Source: Symsagittifera roscoffensis (taxonomy: Eukaryota; Xenacoelomorpha; Acoela; Convolutidae). Taken from it: 64,000 nt of DNA. The stretch is taken from contig NC_087065.1 in the NCBI RefSeq assembly GCF_963678635.1, forward strand, positions 25,809,254-25,873,253, read 5' to 3'. The position numbers and the translations under genes are program-made. The notes under the pieces were generated by a model that worked only from the letters and a program-made list of their open reading frames with translations, was not told where the DNA came from and did not search any database. Shown in pieces: positions 1 to 12,009 of this stretch; the first letter of the stretch is position 1; each line of letters begins with the position of its first letter.

Positions 1-1300
1 GGTCAGGTGAGATTAAAGTGTGAAACTTGGAATCTAGTTAAAACTTCGCAAGAGCTCATGAGTTGAATAATTTGAAGAAAAAAAATCGTTTAAGTAGGTT
101 TGCTTAATGTGACGCCAAATTGAAGCATTCATACAAATTATAGTTTTATTGCTAGTGTTTTGTGTTGGCTCAATGACTTGGAATGGAAAAATTGAGTTTG
201 TGACTATTAAACAGAGATTAAAGAAGGGCGAACCATAATCAGAAACATGCCGTCACGGACGGGTCTAGTACTAGTAGTGTGATATTCTTGGGAAGGCCGA
301 GGCCACAATTTCGCTTGCGGGAAAGAATGGATTCGTAACAAGGCGTTAACACCCTCGAGCTAGAAGGTAGACCTATAAAACTATGAGTAAAAGGTCGATA
401 AACGTGGATAAAATTATAAATATACCCTGCCACCTGTGAAACTATACTGTCTATATTGAGACTATGTTTACTTGAGGACAGACTGAACACAAATCAAAAC
501 AAGTTTAAATTGTTTAATTCTGGCGTGTTCATTGAGGCTTACCTTCAGTGTGGAATTATGACGTCGACTGAAAAGTTGCGGAAGTCTTGGACTAGAAAAG
601 ATTTCAGGGAGTTGGAAAGATTTCACTCAATTTGTTTGCGGAAAAACTCAGTATAGGTTTAGTTTAGCTGACCACTGGTCCATGAAGTATAAAACAAACA
701 AGGAAATAAAAATACAGAAGTAGGATAAGTTATAAAGTAGCCAGAAAATGTTGGTAAAATACTTAAAGGTAAGAATAATAAAGGTAACAAATTTTAGAAA
801 GGGAAACAAAAGACAGATCTGACAAACCATCAGTTGAACCAAGAGCGATTCGCACACAGGTAGGTTAGAGGACAGTTGCCCGTCTTATCCATCGTCTTAG
901 CAGAAATCAACAACGCTAAAATCTAAAAATCGAGCCCAAAGCTGTAAGCTTCAAACTAACGTTTGAAACCAAGTTTTGGGAAGAAAAGCAGGAAAAACAA
1001 ATCAGCAAGTTGACTAATAATAACATATACCGATGTACCTAAAATTGTCCAGCGTAAAATTTTTAGGCATGGAAAGAGTTATTGTCATCTTACCCGAGAA
1101 ACAAAAAACTGTATATTTGTAATCACGTTGTTTATTAAAATTAGTGAACAGCTTGCTAATTTGAGCTTCTGCTCGACTTCTGCTTTTGATCGAGTCTGCT
1201 TTTGGGCCACAATCTGCGAGGATGGAGTAGATTGGCGTAACGTGAAAAAGGAAGCATGGGTATTTGGTTTATAAAATAACTAATACCCCTTGCTTATTGT
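1..1300. other. No gene recognised
   Basis: Mixed AT-rich sequence. Short open frames exist on both strands (longest about 80 codons), but none has a convincing start, splice context or family motif. The 239-400 stretch is somewhat less AT-rich. A 32-codon stretch at 558-656 (+) reads like protein but cannot be placed in a gene. Confidence 0.5.
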
Positions 1301-1310
1301 TCCTTCCGTT

Positions 1311-1640
1311 CTTTTCAAGTGCTTATGGGGTAGCATAGGATTAAAGAACAACACCTTTGATTAGCAGCACTCAGATAAACTTTTGATTTTCGTTTCCGTC
1401 TGAGCACTGGTCTGTCTTCAGAGCAGATCTGTGTCTTGGGGCTAGAAAGTACTAACACCAAACAAACAGACACAAGAACAATTGTTTGATCTCACTTTAG
1501 AATTAAATGTTCAATGACCGGTTACTAATCTAAAAAAATTATCCGAGAATAAAAAAGACATGCTCAAAGATCAAATCACTGTCATGTGATTATGATGAAA
1601 GTTTAAGTAGAGCACGGTAAGGGGGTGAAATTGTCTGGGT
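1311..1640 (+). repeat. Satellite-associated ~350-bp block, copy 1
   Basis: First of four related blocks. Each holds the line 'cagataaacttttgatttt', then a short inverted pair (TCTGAGCAC, then TTCAGAGCAGATCTG), a run of AAACAAAC, a 'taattaaatgttcaatg' segment, and a GCCGGGT end. The blocks separate arrays of the 23-bp satellite. No coding potential is seen. Confidence 0.7.
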
Positions 1641-1650
1641 TGCCGGGTCG

Positions 1651-1925
1651 ATAAGCTTTTGATTTTGGTTTCCGTCTGAGCACTGGTCCTGCTTCAGAGC
1701 AGATCTGTGCCTTGGTAGTAGGAAACTAATACAAACAAACAAACTTAAGAACAAACATTCGATTTCTTTTTATAATTAAATGTTCAGCGCCCGGTTTATT
1801 TGTGAATCTAATCTGAACAATTTATCCAAGAATCCAAAAAACACGAACAAAAAAATTCAAACATGATGAAATTTCTAAGGAGAGCCCAGGAAGGAGGCAG
1901 AGTCTTCTGGCTTGCCGGGTAGAAT
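1651..1925 (+). repeat. Satellite-associated block, copy 2 (5' truncated)
   Basis: Begins at 'ataagcttttgattttgg' directly after the GCCGGGT end of copy 1, so it lacks the first ~60 bp. The rest follows copy 1, including the paired TCTGAGCAC and TTCAGAGCAGATCTG segments, and ends in GCCGGGT before satellite sequence starts. Confidence 0.7.
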
Positions 1926-1929
1926 TTCG

Positions 1930-3450
1930 CGCTTTGTCGGTCGCGTTTATGTTAATTCAATGACCAAAAATACATAGAAAAATTAATTGCTACAATAATT
2001 GACAATTAGTTGCGGCATGATCGAGAACTAAGTCGCGACATAGTGAGAAAATTAGCCAATTCTAGGTCGAAAAATTAGTCGCGCCATAGTCGAAAAATTG
2101 TATAGTCAAAATTAATTTTTGACCATGACGAATACAATTTTTTGATCATGCCGCGTTGACCTAGACTCGACAAATTTTTTGACTATGTCGCGACTAAGTT
2201 TTCGAGCACGCTTAGAAAAAGTTGTCACGGTATGGTCAAAAATTTAGTCGCGACATGGTCAAAAATTAGTGGCGACATAAAAAATGAGTCGTGACATGGT
2301 AGATCGAAACTTACTCCTGGATATGTCAAAAGTTAGGCAGCTGGTCAAAAAATTATTCACAATAAGGACAAAAAAGTAGTCGCGCCATGTTTAAAAAAAT
2401 TGTCACGGTATGTTCAAAAATTTAGTCGCGAAACTTTCTTGCGAAACAGTCAAAAACAGTAAGAATTGCGGCTCGCTCAGTGGTCGAAAAAGTAGTCGCG
2501 GCCTGGTCGAAAGAATTTTCGCGGCCTGGTCAAAGTCTAATGACGAATGATCAAATACTTAGTGGCGGCATAATCAAAAATTTCTTCGCGACATCGTGAA
2601 AAATTGAGTGGTAGTTAATCAAAATATTACCTACAGCATAAAAGAAGTTTGGTCGCAGCTTGTTCAAAAAAACAATTGCGACATGCTAAAAAATAAATCA
2701 CAGATTGGCCAAAGTTTTAATTAGTGATGATCGAAAAATTGAAGGTTGCATAATCGAAAATTTGGTCGCACCAGGGGTCAAAAAAATGTTATTGCGATCA
2801 GGTCGAAAAAAATTCCGACCTGTTAAAAAAAATTAGTCAAACATTTAGTCACAGCACAGTCGTAATTAATTTGTCGCGACCTGGACAAAAATTAGTAGTG
2901 TCATGGTCAAAAGCATGACACTTCTTAGTCCAGGCATGGTCACATTTTAGTCGAACACGGTCAAAAAATTAGTCGCAGCATGAACAAAAACTATTCGCGG
3001 CTGGGTCGAAATCCTATTTACGATATGATTGAAAAATTAGTCACGGCATAGCCAAAAATTTGTCGCAAAAAAGTCAAAAACTAATTGTGACTTAGTCATA
3101 AAACAGTCGCAGCGAAGAAAAACATAAGTCACGATGATTAAAACATCACTCTTAGTATGTTATACAAAATTTCTTCAACTGTGAAAAAATTCTATCATCA
3201 TGATTGAAAAAACAATTGTGACCGGGTCAAATTATTAGCCGCGGCATGGTCAAAAACTAGTCGGCCCATGGTCACAAAATTAGTTGCGACAAGAAGAAAA
3301 AACTAGTCATGGCATGGTCAAAATGTTAATCATATTGTTTGCGGCGTTGTCCAAAGTTAAGCGCATTGCGGTCGAAAGGTAGTCGCGGTATGGTAAAAAA
3401 AATTTGTCGGGACGTGGTAGAAAATTTAGTGCTTGAGCCTTTTAGTCTCG
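1930..3450 (+). repeat. ~23-bp degenerate satellite array A
   Basis: Tandem but very divergent monomers close to AGTCGCGGCATGGTCAAAAA, then ATT. The TCGCG core and GGTCAAAAA are the best kept parts. Most monomers read on the + strand. Between about 2108 and 2215 they read on the - strand, marking an inversion inside the array. Short open frames here are by-products of the period. Confidence 0.9.
2108..2215 (-). repeat. Inverted satellite segment
   Basis: Monomers here read TTTTTTGACTATGTCGCGAC, the reverse complement of the surrounding array. The left junction near 2103-2125 (tagtcaaaattaatttttgacc) is a local palindrome. Confidence 0.75.
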
Positions 3451-3840
3451 AGAGGTTCTAATTTAACGTTCGATCTTTTAGTCTCGAGAGTTCTAAAAAT
3501 TTGGTCTTGAAACATTAAATGCCAAACAGCTAGCGTTACTCTTGAAGATGAAAATTTTTGAAATTACGTTTTTAATTTTGCCGGATTTTTTGCTTCAAAG
3601 ACTGCAAACAGTTGCAAATTGCAACAAAAATCTTTAATTTCAATGTGTACTAGCTAGACCAGCTTTTTTGCCGGTCATACACAAGACGGACTTGAGGAGG
3701 CTTACGAATGGTCCCCACAACCACTTTAAAAAATTGTTTGGCTTGCAAAAAAATTTCGAAAAAAAAAATGCTTAGACAAAATCAAGACAATTAATTAGCC
3801 GGCGCGCCAATAGGAGTATCAAATATCACCTTACTTAACC
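3428..3840. other. Spacer between satellite array and block 3
   Basis: Contains two near copies of CTTTTAGTCTCGAGAG about 40 bp apart (3438-3495), then AT-rich sequence without genes. An AscI-like ggcgcgcc palindrome lies at about 3801. Confidence 0.5.
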
Positions 3841-3844
3841 TTTT

Positions 3845-4200
3845 TCTGTTTTTTCAAGTATTCATATGGTAACATTGGAGTAAATAACAACACAATTGAT
3901 CAGCAGCACTCAGATAAACTTTGATTTTGTTTTCCGTCTGAGCACAGGTCTTGCTTCAGAGCAGATCTGTACCTTGATGCTAGAAATTGCGATTAACAAA
4001 CAAACGAACTTTAGAACATAGTGTTGATATCCTTTTATAATTCAATGTTCAATGTCTAATTATACTTGTGAATCTAATCAAAAAACATCATCCCAAAGTC
4101 CGAAAACAACACAAAAATCAATTATTTTCCATTTGAACATGATGAAAAACTTTAAGAGAGACCGGTGAGAAGGTTGAAGCTTCTGGCTTCCGGGTCAAAT
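3845..4200 (+). repeat. Satellite-associated block, copy 3
   Basis: Full-length block with the same internal order as copy 1, from 'ttcatatggtaacattgg' through the TCTGAGCAC and TTCAGAGCAGATCTG pair to a CCGGGT end. Its 'cagataaac' landmark is at 3911, about 2.26 kb after the equivalent point in copy 2. Confidence 0.7.
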
Positions 4201-4214
4201 GACGCACTTTGTTG

Positions 4215-5930
4215 GCTGTGCCTATGTAAATTCCACAATCAAAAAACGTTAGGTGTAAAAGTTGAAAAGTTATTTGCTACATAATCCAAAATTCAATTGC
4301 AGCATAATAAAAAAGTCGCGACATAACGAAAAAATTCACTGCGACATGGACTAAAAACGGGCGCGGCCGGTCAAAAAATGAATAGCGTCATAATTAAATA
4401 AATAGTTGCGCTACGGTCAAAAACTGGTCGCATTATTTTTAAAAATCTAGTAGCCGATGATCCAAAAATTAGTCGCGGCATTTGAAAAGTTAGTCAAGTC
4501 ATGGTGCTAAAAAATAATTAGTCTTGGTAGTCGCCAATGATCCAAAAATTAGTCACGGCATTTGAAAAGTTAGTCAAGTCATGGTGCTAAAAAATAATTA
4601 GTCTTGGTAGTCGCCAATGATCCAAAAATTAGTCACGGCATTTGAAAAATTAGTCAAGTCAAGGTGCTAGGAAACTACACTCCGTTCAAAAAATTAATCG
4701 CGACATGGTCAAAAAATCATTCGCGGGATGATCGGAAAAATATTTGCTTCATGGTCAAAAATTACTCGCGGCTTGGTAAAAATTTTGCCGATAACACTCA
4801 AAAAATTAATTGCGACCTAGACAAAGTTTTATTGCGACCTGGTCAAAAATGTAGTCACGGCATGTTCAAAAAATTACTTGCGTCATGGTCAAAATCGCGG
4901 CTTGGTCAAAAAGTTATTCGCGAAAAGTCAAAAAAAATTAGAAGCAATGAGGACAAAATGTTTCATTCACGGTGTGGTAAAAAAAATCGCGGGCGGCTTA
5001 GTTGAACAAGTAAGTCGCGGTATAATCGAAACATTATTCACGCTAAAATCAAGCATTTAATCGCAATAAGTTCGAAGAAGTAGTCGCAGATGATCCATAA
5101 TTTAACCGTGGCTTAGTTGATAACTTAATTGGGTACCAGTCCACAAATATTTTGGCATGTTCATAAAATTGGTCGGGGCATAGTCGAAAAATTAATCGCA
5201 ACATGGTCGAAAAAATAATTGCGGCATTGTCAAAAAATTGTCGCGTCATTGTCAAAAAATAGTTGCGGCATGGTCGAAATTTGTTTGCGTTATGATCATT
5301 GAATTGTCACTAAACAGTGAAAAAATTAAATGCCACCTGTTCAAAAATTAGTTACGACTTAATCATAGAATTATTTGATGTTTCTTGAATTCAAAAAATT
5401 AGTCCTGTCATGTTTTAAATATAATTCGCTGGAGAAAAAATTAATGGTAAAAAATACAAGAATTAGGCGTAAGAAGGACAAAAAAAATTCAATCACGATG
5501 CGGCAAACTTTCGAAAAAGTGGTCGCGGCTTAGTCAAAAAATAATCGCAACATAGTCAAAAAACTAATTGATGCAAAATTATTCGCATTACCAAAAAAAA
5601 CTTGGCCGCAATCCGATCAAAAAATTAGTCGCGGATGATCCAAAATTTTGTCGTGGCTTGGTTGAAAACTTAGTCAAGTTCTGGTACAAAAAATAGGGCA
5701 TGTTTAAAAATTTAGTCGCAACATGTTCGTATAAAGTAATGCGACATGGTCAAAAAACAGTTTGCGTCATGTTCAGAAATTTGTCGCCAAACAATCAAAA
5801 AGTTATTTGCGACCTGCTGAAGAAAAAAGTCGCGTCATGGTCGAAAAAACTAGAAAATTTTTTTAAAAAACTTCTGGGAAAACAATGGAGACAAAAAATT
5901 AGTAAAAACGCTAACAAACAACGAGTACCA
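4215..5930 (+). repeat. ~23-bp degenerate satellite array B
   Basis: Same monomer family as array A, nearly all in + orientation, with heavy divergence. It contains a younger 80-bp tandem repeat (4450-4690). Open frames at 4664-5060 and 5700-5936 translate the monomer over and over, with recurrent GQK/GRG/KK motifs, and are not genes. Confidence 0.9.
4450..4690 (+). repeat. 80-bp tandem repeat within satellite, ~2.9 copies
   Basis: The landmark TGATCCAAAAATTAGTC occurs at 4458, 4538 and 4618, an exact spacing of 80 bp. The copies differ at only a few positions while surrounding monomers differ strongly, so this is a recent amplification of three to four linked monomers. Confidence 0.85.
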
Positions 5931-5939
5931 TTTTAGCGA

Positions 5940-6290
5940 ATGTTCTTTTTTCCCAGTGCTCATGTCGTACACTTGATTTTAAAAACAAAACCACTGATCA
6001 CCACTTTCAGATAAACTTTTGATTTTGGTTCCCATCTGAGCACTGGTTTTGCTTCAGAGCAGATCTGTGCCTTAATACTAAAAAATTTTATTAACAGCCA
6101 AACGACACACTGGAGAAAATATGCTTGACTTTTTTATAATTAATTGTTCAGTGCCCGGTTCTACTTGTGAATTTAATCCGAAAATCCAAAAAAAACACGC
6201 ACAAAAAATCCTTGTCATTTGAACATAATGAAATTTTTTGGGAGAGCAGGTGGAATCTTCTGGTTTACCGTATGGAATGTCTCACTCTGT
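5940..6290 (+). repeat. Satellite-associated block, copy 4
   Basis: Same block structure as copies 1-3. The 'cagataaac' landmark lies at 6008, about 2.10 kb after copy 3. The block ends before satellite sequence resumes near 6330. Confidence 0.7.
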
Positions 6291-6329
6291 AGATCACGTC
6301 AATCTAGAGTTCGCAAACCAAAGATCTAT

Positions 6330-9300
6330 AGACTTGTATGGTAAAAAAATTAGTTGCTACTTAATTCGAAAATAAGTCGCGGTATGGACAAAAAAAAGTA
6401 ATAGGGAATCAAAAACTTAATCTAGCCATGTTTGAAAAATTATTCGCTGCATGATGAAAAAAGTAATAGGGAATCAAAAACTTAATCTTCTAGCCATGTT
6501 TGAAAAATTAGTCGCTGCATGATGACATTGTCAAAAAGTTAGTCGCGGCATAGTCGAAAAATTCTCAAAATTTTGTCGCTAAACGGTCATGAAAGTAATT
6601 GCGACCTGGTTGAAAAGAAATAGTTTCGACATGGTGGAAAAAATAGGCACAAGATGTCATTAGTCGAAGTATGGTCAAAATTGTAGAAAAAAAATTGTCG
6701 CTGTACGTTAAAAAATTAGTCGCGTATGTCGCGATTGAAAAATTGCTGGCGGCATAATCAAATTTTTAGTCCCAGCTAGGGCAAAAATTAGCTGCGGTTG
6801 ATCAAAAAATTAGTCGCGTCAAGTTTGAAAAATTAGTAACGTCAAGGTCCAAAAAAATTTCGCATGTTCAAAAATTTAGTCCCCAAATGGTCAAAAAAAC
6901 TAGATGTAGCATAGTAACAAAACTATTTGACACATATTCCAAAAATTAATTGTGACATGGTCAAAAAAAGTAGTTCGGTCATAATCAAAGCAAAGTTTGA
7001 CAGGGTCAAAAAATCGTTGGCGTAAAGGTCGAGATAATAACGGCAGCATGGTCAAAAGTTTGCCGCCAAAGCATCAAAAAATAATCTCAATCTGGCCAAA
7101 AAATTTATTGCGACATGGTCGAAAAAATTAATTGCGGTATGTTCACAATTTGGTCAATTAGCGGCGGCATGATAAAAAAAAATATTCGCGTCAAGGTTAA
7201 AAAATGCGGCGCGGCACTGTCAAAAATTTATCAAAAAACAGTCATGTCAAGGTCAATAGAATAGCATCATGGTCAAAAATTAGTTCAGGTCATGTTCAAA
7301 AAAATAGTCGCAACACGGCAAAAAATTAGACGCGGTATGAACAAAAAATCATTCACGGTACAGTAAAAAAAATTAGTCGCGGCGTGATCGGAAATTTCTC
7401 CCCAAATGGTAAAATGTGACATCGATGAAAAATTAGTCGCAGCAGGATTGAAATAATTTTCGCGGTATGGTCAAAAACTAGTCGCGCTGTGGTCAAAAAC
7501 TTGTTCGCGTCATGTTAAAAAACATGTTTGTGTCATGTTCAAAAAATTAGTCCCGACATAGTGTAAAATTTATTCTCGGAATGGTCAAAAAAGTAGTCGG
7601 GCTACGGTCAAGAATTGGTCGCATTATATTCGAAAAGTTCGAGGCCAATGATTTAAAAATTAGTCGCGGCATCGTTGAAAAATTAGCCACTTCATGGTGT
7701 AAGAATTGCGACAGAGGTAGAAAAGTATTCGCGACACGGCGAAAAACTTATTGGCGTCATAGTTCGAAAAATAATAGCGGCCTGATCAAAAAGCTAGTCG
7801 CGGCATACTCAAAAGTTATTCGCGACATGGTCAACAAATAGTCAGGTTATTATTTAAATATTGTTCAAGGTATATTCAAAAAAGTTGACGAAAATCAATC
7901 TGCGTTATGCTTGAAATATCATTCAAGGCATGGCCAAAAAATTAATCGCGGCATAGTTCAAAAAATTGCAAAAAAAAAATTTAAGAAATTCCACAAATGG
8001 TCAAAAATTAAATGCAGCATCTTGAAGAAATTATTCTTGTCATGTTCAGTAAAAGTTGCGGCATGGTTGAAACAATGTTTGCGTCATGTTCAAAAAAAAT
8101 ATTCGCGACATGGACGAAAAAAAAGTCGCGTTATGATTGAAATATCATTCATGGTACGGTCAAAAAAAATTGCGGCATAAAGCAAAAATTGCGACAGTCA
8201 AAAATTACTTGCGCCATGAAAAAAACACGTCGCGGCATCTTTTGTCGCGGAATAAGAAATTAGTCAAGTCGGTAAAAAAATATTCGAGGTTTGATTGAAA
8301 AATTGTTTGCGTCATGATCAAAATATATCAAAATACATCATGATAGTTAAATCACGATGTTAATCACGATGTGATTTTTAAAAATTAGTCGCGATATGGA
8401 CAAAAAATTAGTTGCAGCATGAATGAAATGTTTTTCTACATATAGTTAAACTGACGTCGCGGCGTGGTAGAAAAACTATTCGCGTTACGGTCGAAAAACC
8501 AATCGCGAGAATTACAAAAACAGAGTCGCGGAATGGTCCAAATTGTGGCTGCGGATGATAAAAAAAACTAGAGTCGAAAAATTAACCAAAGAATTAAAAT
8601 TGCGACAAATTCAAAAAGTTATTCGCAATATGGTCAAAAACTAGTCGCGGCCTGGTAAAATAAATTGGTCGCGACATGGACAAAAAATTAGTCGCAGCAT
8701 CATTGAAAAATTTTTTTACCGTAAGATCAAATGGATGTTGCGGTATGATTTAAAAAATAGTCGCAATTCGTTCCAAAGTTAGTCGTAACGTGATTGAAAA
8801 TTGAGTCAAGGAATGGTCAAAAATTTTTTGGCGGATGGAAAAATTTTTTTGGCGGAGTAGTCAAAACCTTAGTCGCGGCGTGGTTGAAAAAATTGTTCGC
8901 GCCATGATCAAAAAATTGGTCGCGCATGGTTAAATAACAGTTTGCGTCGTTGTCAAAAAAGTGTTTGTACTACGGTCAAAAATTGGTCGAAATATATTTA
9001 GATAATTAGTCAACGATTATCTAAGACTTACTCGTGGCATGCTTGGAAAGTTACTCACGTCAGGGTGCAGAAAAAACACGACAAAGTCAAAAACATGTTT
9101 GCGCTATGGTCAAAAAAATATTCGCCGTACGTTTAAAAAATTAGTCATGTCATTTTCACAAAATAGTTGCGGCGTGGTCACAAAATGTTCGCGTCATGCT
9201 CAAAACGTTAGTCGCGACATTTCTCGCGAAATGACCAGAAAATTGATTGCGAAACAGTGAAAAAATTAGTCGCAATATGGACAAAAATCTAGTCGCTTTT

Positions 9301-9740
9301 TTCTTGTTGGACGCTTTTTTCTAGTAAAATTTAATTTTGTTTAAGAAAGTTAAAAGCGTCATGGTCAAAAAGTTAGTCTCATCTGGTCGAAATATAGTCG
9401 CGACTCGGTCAAAAAATTAATTGCCTCAAGATCAAAAACGTAGTCGTGATCAAAATTTTAGAAGAAACAAGGTCGAAAAGTTAAACGCGACACCTTCAAA
9501 AATTTAGTCGCATCTGCTCGAAATTTAGTCGCGACATGATAAAAAAAAACTAGTTTTTGTATGCTTCACCAACCTTGTCGTGTCATTGTTGAAACATCAA
9601 TTGCTACCCGGTCAAAAAACTAATCGCGACATGATCAAATACGTAGTCGTGGCATAGTCAGAAAAATTATTTGCGGCATTTTGGTCGCGACGTTCTGAAA
9701 ACACCGAAAATCAGTCGCGACCGTTAGATCAGAAATCCAC
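6330..9740 (+). repeat. ~23-bp degenerate satellite array C
   Basis: Longest satellite run, with the same TCGCG/GGTCAAAAA monomer. A local 66-bp-scale duplication sits at about 6394-6525 (the phrase 'gtaatagggaatcaaaaac' occurs twice). Open frames at 7581-7841, 7911-8180 and 9039-9260 are repeat-derived. No block copy appears at the position expected near 8.1 kb. Confidence 0.9.
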
Positions 9741-9842
9741 AACCTCGACTCGCATATATCTATTAATTACCCATTTTCCACACTTTTTTTTTCAAATGTT
9801 TTTTAAATGTTTTCAAATGTTTTCCTCAAACTATTTTCAAAT

Positions 9843-10019
9843 TCAGACAGATTTAACAAAAATGGACAACGTATGGGTAATGATCCGGAAATCTTTGGAT
9901 TGCCGAGCGAGTAAGTATGCTTGCACTAGAGTAAAGTGCGGATGGCGTAGCTGTTCGAACAATACTTTAATAGTTTCAATAGGCATATTAATTAAACGCG
10001 ACAAATTATTTGCACTCAT
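9843..10019 (-). CDS. Hypothetical short ORF or exon
   Basis: An ATG at 10019 opens a frame of 58 codons ending at 9843. The peptide has a mixed composition with a helix-rich middle (PIETIKVLFEQL) rather than the low-complexity look of its surroundings. No family is recognised. It may be an isolated exon, since flanking splice sites are not obvious. Chance cannot be excluded in AT-rich DNA. Confidence 0.25.
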   Translation of the reverse strand: MSANNLSRLINMPIETIKVLFEQLRHPHFTLVQAYLLARQSKDFRIITHTLSIFVKSV

Positions 10020-10505
10020 TTTTTCCAAATTGAATTGAGGTCAAACTAAATTAGATATACTATTTCTCCTTGAAATTTAGCAGATTAGTTTTAATTGCAG
10101 TACAAAATTTTTGGTTAATCAATAAGCTAGGGGCAGCTGGAACATTGAGGTTTTTGCCTTGATCTACAAGCAGTCTTGTTCGTTTTTCAGTTGCTTTTCA
10201 AACGAGACATTTTTCATATCAATTATTTAGCATCTGATCCAACACTTTAGTTTTTCCCTTTTAGTTTCCTACCTTTTTCAAAGTTTAGGTTTTCTGTAAG
10301 TTGATACAACCTAATTCAATTCACAAACTATAATTTCATTGAAAACATTTTAATAAAACCACAATTTGTAAATATGGTGTTTTCAAACTATAGAAAAGGA
10401 GTCCAAATATAAAATCAAGAAGCTAAATGCAAAAGAGAAACTTTTAATTTCACAGCGAGTGCAATTTGTTTGATATGAAACACTTTTTAAAGAGCAATTG
10501 AAAAA

Positions 10506-11036
10506 TGAACAAGACTGCTCGTATCAGGGCGAAGCCCTGAATGTTCCGACTGCTTTAAGGTTTATGGAGCAGTAATAACATACAAAAAAATTTAATAAAA
10601 TAAAATGAAATTTTTTTTTTCTAAAATCTGAATTTTTTTTGAAACTCATCCCCCCACACGCCATATAAAGTACAAAAAGATAGATTTCGCTCTTTGTAAC
10701 AAATCATTTACTGCAAATAAGCTTCTTTCAACCAATTTGGAACGATTTCTAAGGCGGATTAAATCTCCGCTTACGCGTTAATAGCGCGAAATATATCGCG
10801 CGTTAATTGTCCCAAATTGGCCAAAATGGCAATCTTTATACCCCCATAACTTTACGAAAAATGATCACAGGTGAAATATCTTTTCAAATTTAAGCTCAGG
10901 ACAACAATACCTTTTGAATGATATAAGAAAATTCCGTCAAAAATGGCTAGTTAAAAAGTCGAAATTTGTCTGAAGAAAAAAAAACCCACCCCGAGCACAA
11001 ATATTCCGTTACTTTCGTATCGAAAGTCGGAACAAT
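10506..11036 (+). mobile_element. MITE-like foldback element, copy A
   Basis: About 530 bp with no coding capacity. The left end carries the perfect hairpin CAGGGC-GAA-GCCCTG, soon followed by TGTTCCGACT. The right end carries ACTTTCG-type and CGAAAG arms (ttactttcgtatcgaaagtcgg), then AGTCGGAACA, so TGTTCCGACT is present at both ends in inverted orientation. A central GCGCGA..TATCGCGC palindrome lies near 10785-10805. A reverse-complement copy lies at 37193-37735 and a fragment at 59715-59762. Confidence 0.65.
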
Positions 11037-11111
11037 AAATCAAGAAACGAAACATTTCTACTGTTAATAAAGGATGTAAGTCATTTTGACCACTTGAGAC
11101 AATAAATCATC

Positions 11112-11341
11112 TCAGACTTGTTTTATGAGCGGAAAGAATTTATTCAGGGATGTGCAGTTATAAATCAGGAATGATTCATCGATGTAATTTTCAATGGAAA
11201 AAATGACGCTGATCAGAGACTGAATCATAGATGGTGATAATTTTTTTTTCGAATCAGCAATGGTTATTTCTGGGATACCAACGTGGGAAAATTTGATGCA
11301 ATACTTAAGCGCCGCGACAGTTTGGATTAAGTGACAACTGG
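11112..11341 (-). CDS. Possible terminal exon, function unknown
   Basis: An open frame ends in TGA at 11112 and follows a good acceptor (cactggttcccag) near 11342. The ~76-residue peptide has alternating hydrophobic segments (SMIQSLISVIFSIENYI) and no recognised domain. A minus-strand exon candidate at 11777-12003 could belong to the same gene, but no donor connecting them was found. Weak call based on peptide look and one splice signal. Confidence 0.25.
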
Positions 11342-11776
11342 GAACCAGTGACCTCAAGAAACTTCTGTTAAAACCAGCAGCTAACAAGTATAGACAGACC
11401 TGCTAGGATCAAAGAATTGAAGATCAAAGGATTTCGAAGCATCAAAAGTGAGTGTTTACAAAAAAAATTAAACATCAAAGCTGAAGCCGATGGATTCGAT
11501 TTTCTCTAGTATGGCGTTGTTTTGATAATAATAAATGATAACTGAAACTAAGGCATGATGCTAAAACGGAAATTGTAAATGTTGAAGTTTGATTTCTCCG
11601 CTTCAAACTCAGAAAAAACGTCAGCAAAAAAAAACCTATAAATTCAAACTGATATTGCCCTGCCGACGTTTTTAGCACTCTTTTGACCCTCAATCTTTGG
11701 AAAACATCAAACATGTATTGCTTACTCCTCCAGTTTTTCTCGAAAAGGCGTTTACTCATTAGCATGGTCTTAAGTA

Positions 11777-12003
11777 GTCTTGACAAAAGAATAATCGGAT
11801 GCATTGTCATCATTTTGTCCTACAGGGTTGTTATGCTCACTCCAAATTGTTTTTCCTGACGTTGGGTTTTGATATACTTTGTCATATTTTGCTCCATCAA
11901 TTTTTTGAGTCCGCGCAATTTGTGTTTGAGAGTTTGTTTTTTTCCGCGCGCAATATGTCTTTCTTAACTTTTTGGAATTTTGACTCCATTTCAGACTCTA
12001 ACT
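11777..12003 (-). CDS. Possible exon with WW-like peptide
   Basis: A frame without ATG runs from just after a TAG near 12003 to a TAA at 11777. The peptide includes KVYQNPTSGKTIWSEHNN, which resembles the central strands of a WW domain (aromatic, N, TGKT, W). The canonical second tryptophan-proline context is incomplete. Asp/Ser-rich residues follow. If real it is a terminal exon. The acceptor (gttag) is weak. Confidence 0.25.
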
Positions 12004-12009
12004 CCTAGA

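Noticed and set aside
4664-9260. Open frames of 60-90 codons rich in GQK, RHGQK and KKL motifs
   Set aside because: They are translations of the ~23-bp satellite; the repeating peptide follows the DNA period and no start or end is conserved.
1930-9740. CRISPR-like repeated units
   Set aside because: The monomers are contiguous and degenerate with no constant repeat/unique spacer alternation, and the genome is eukaryotic.
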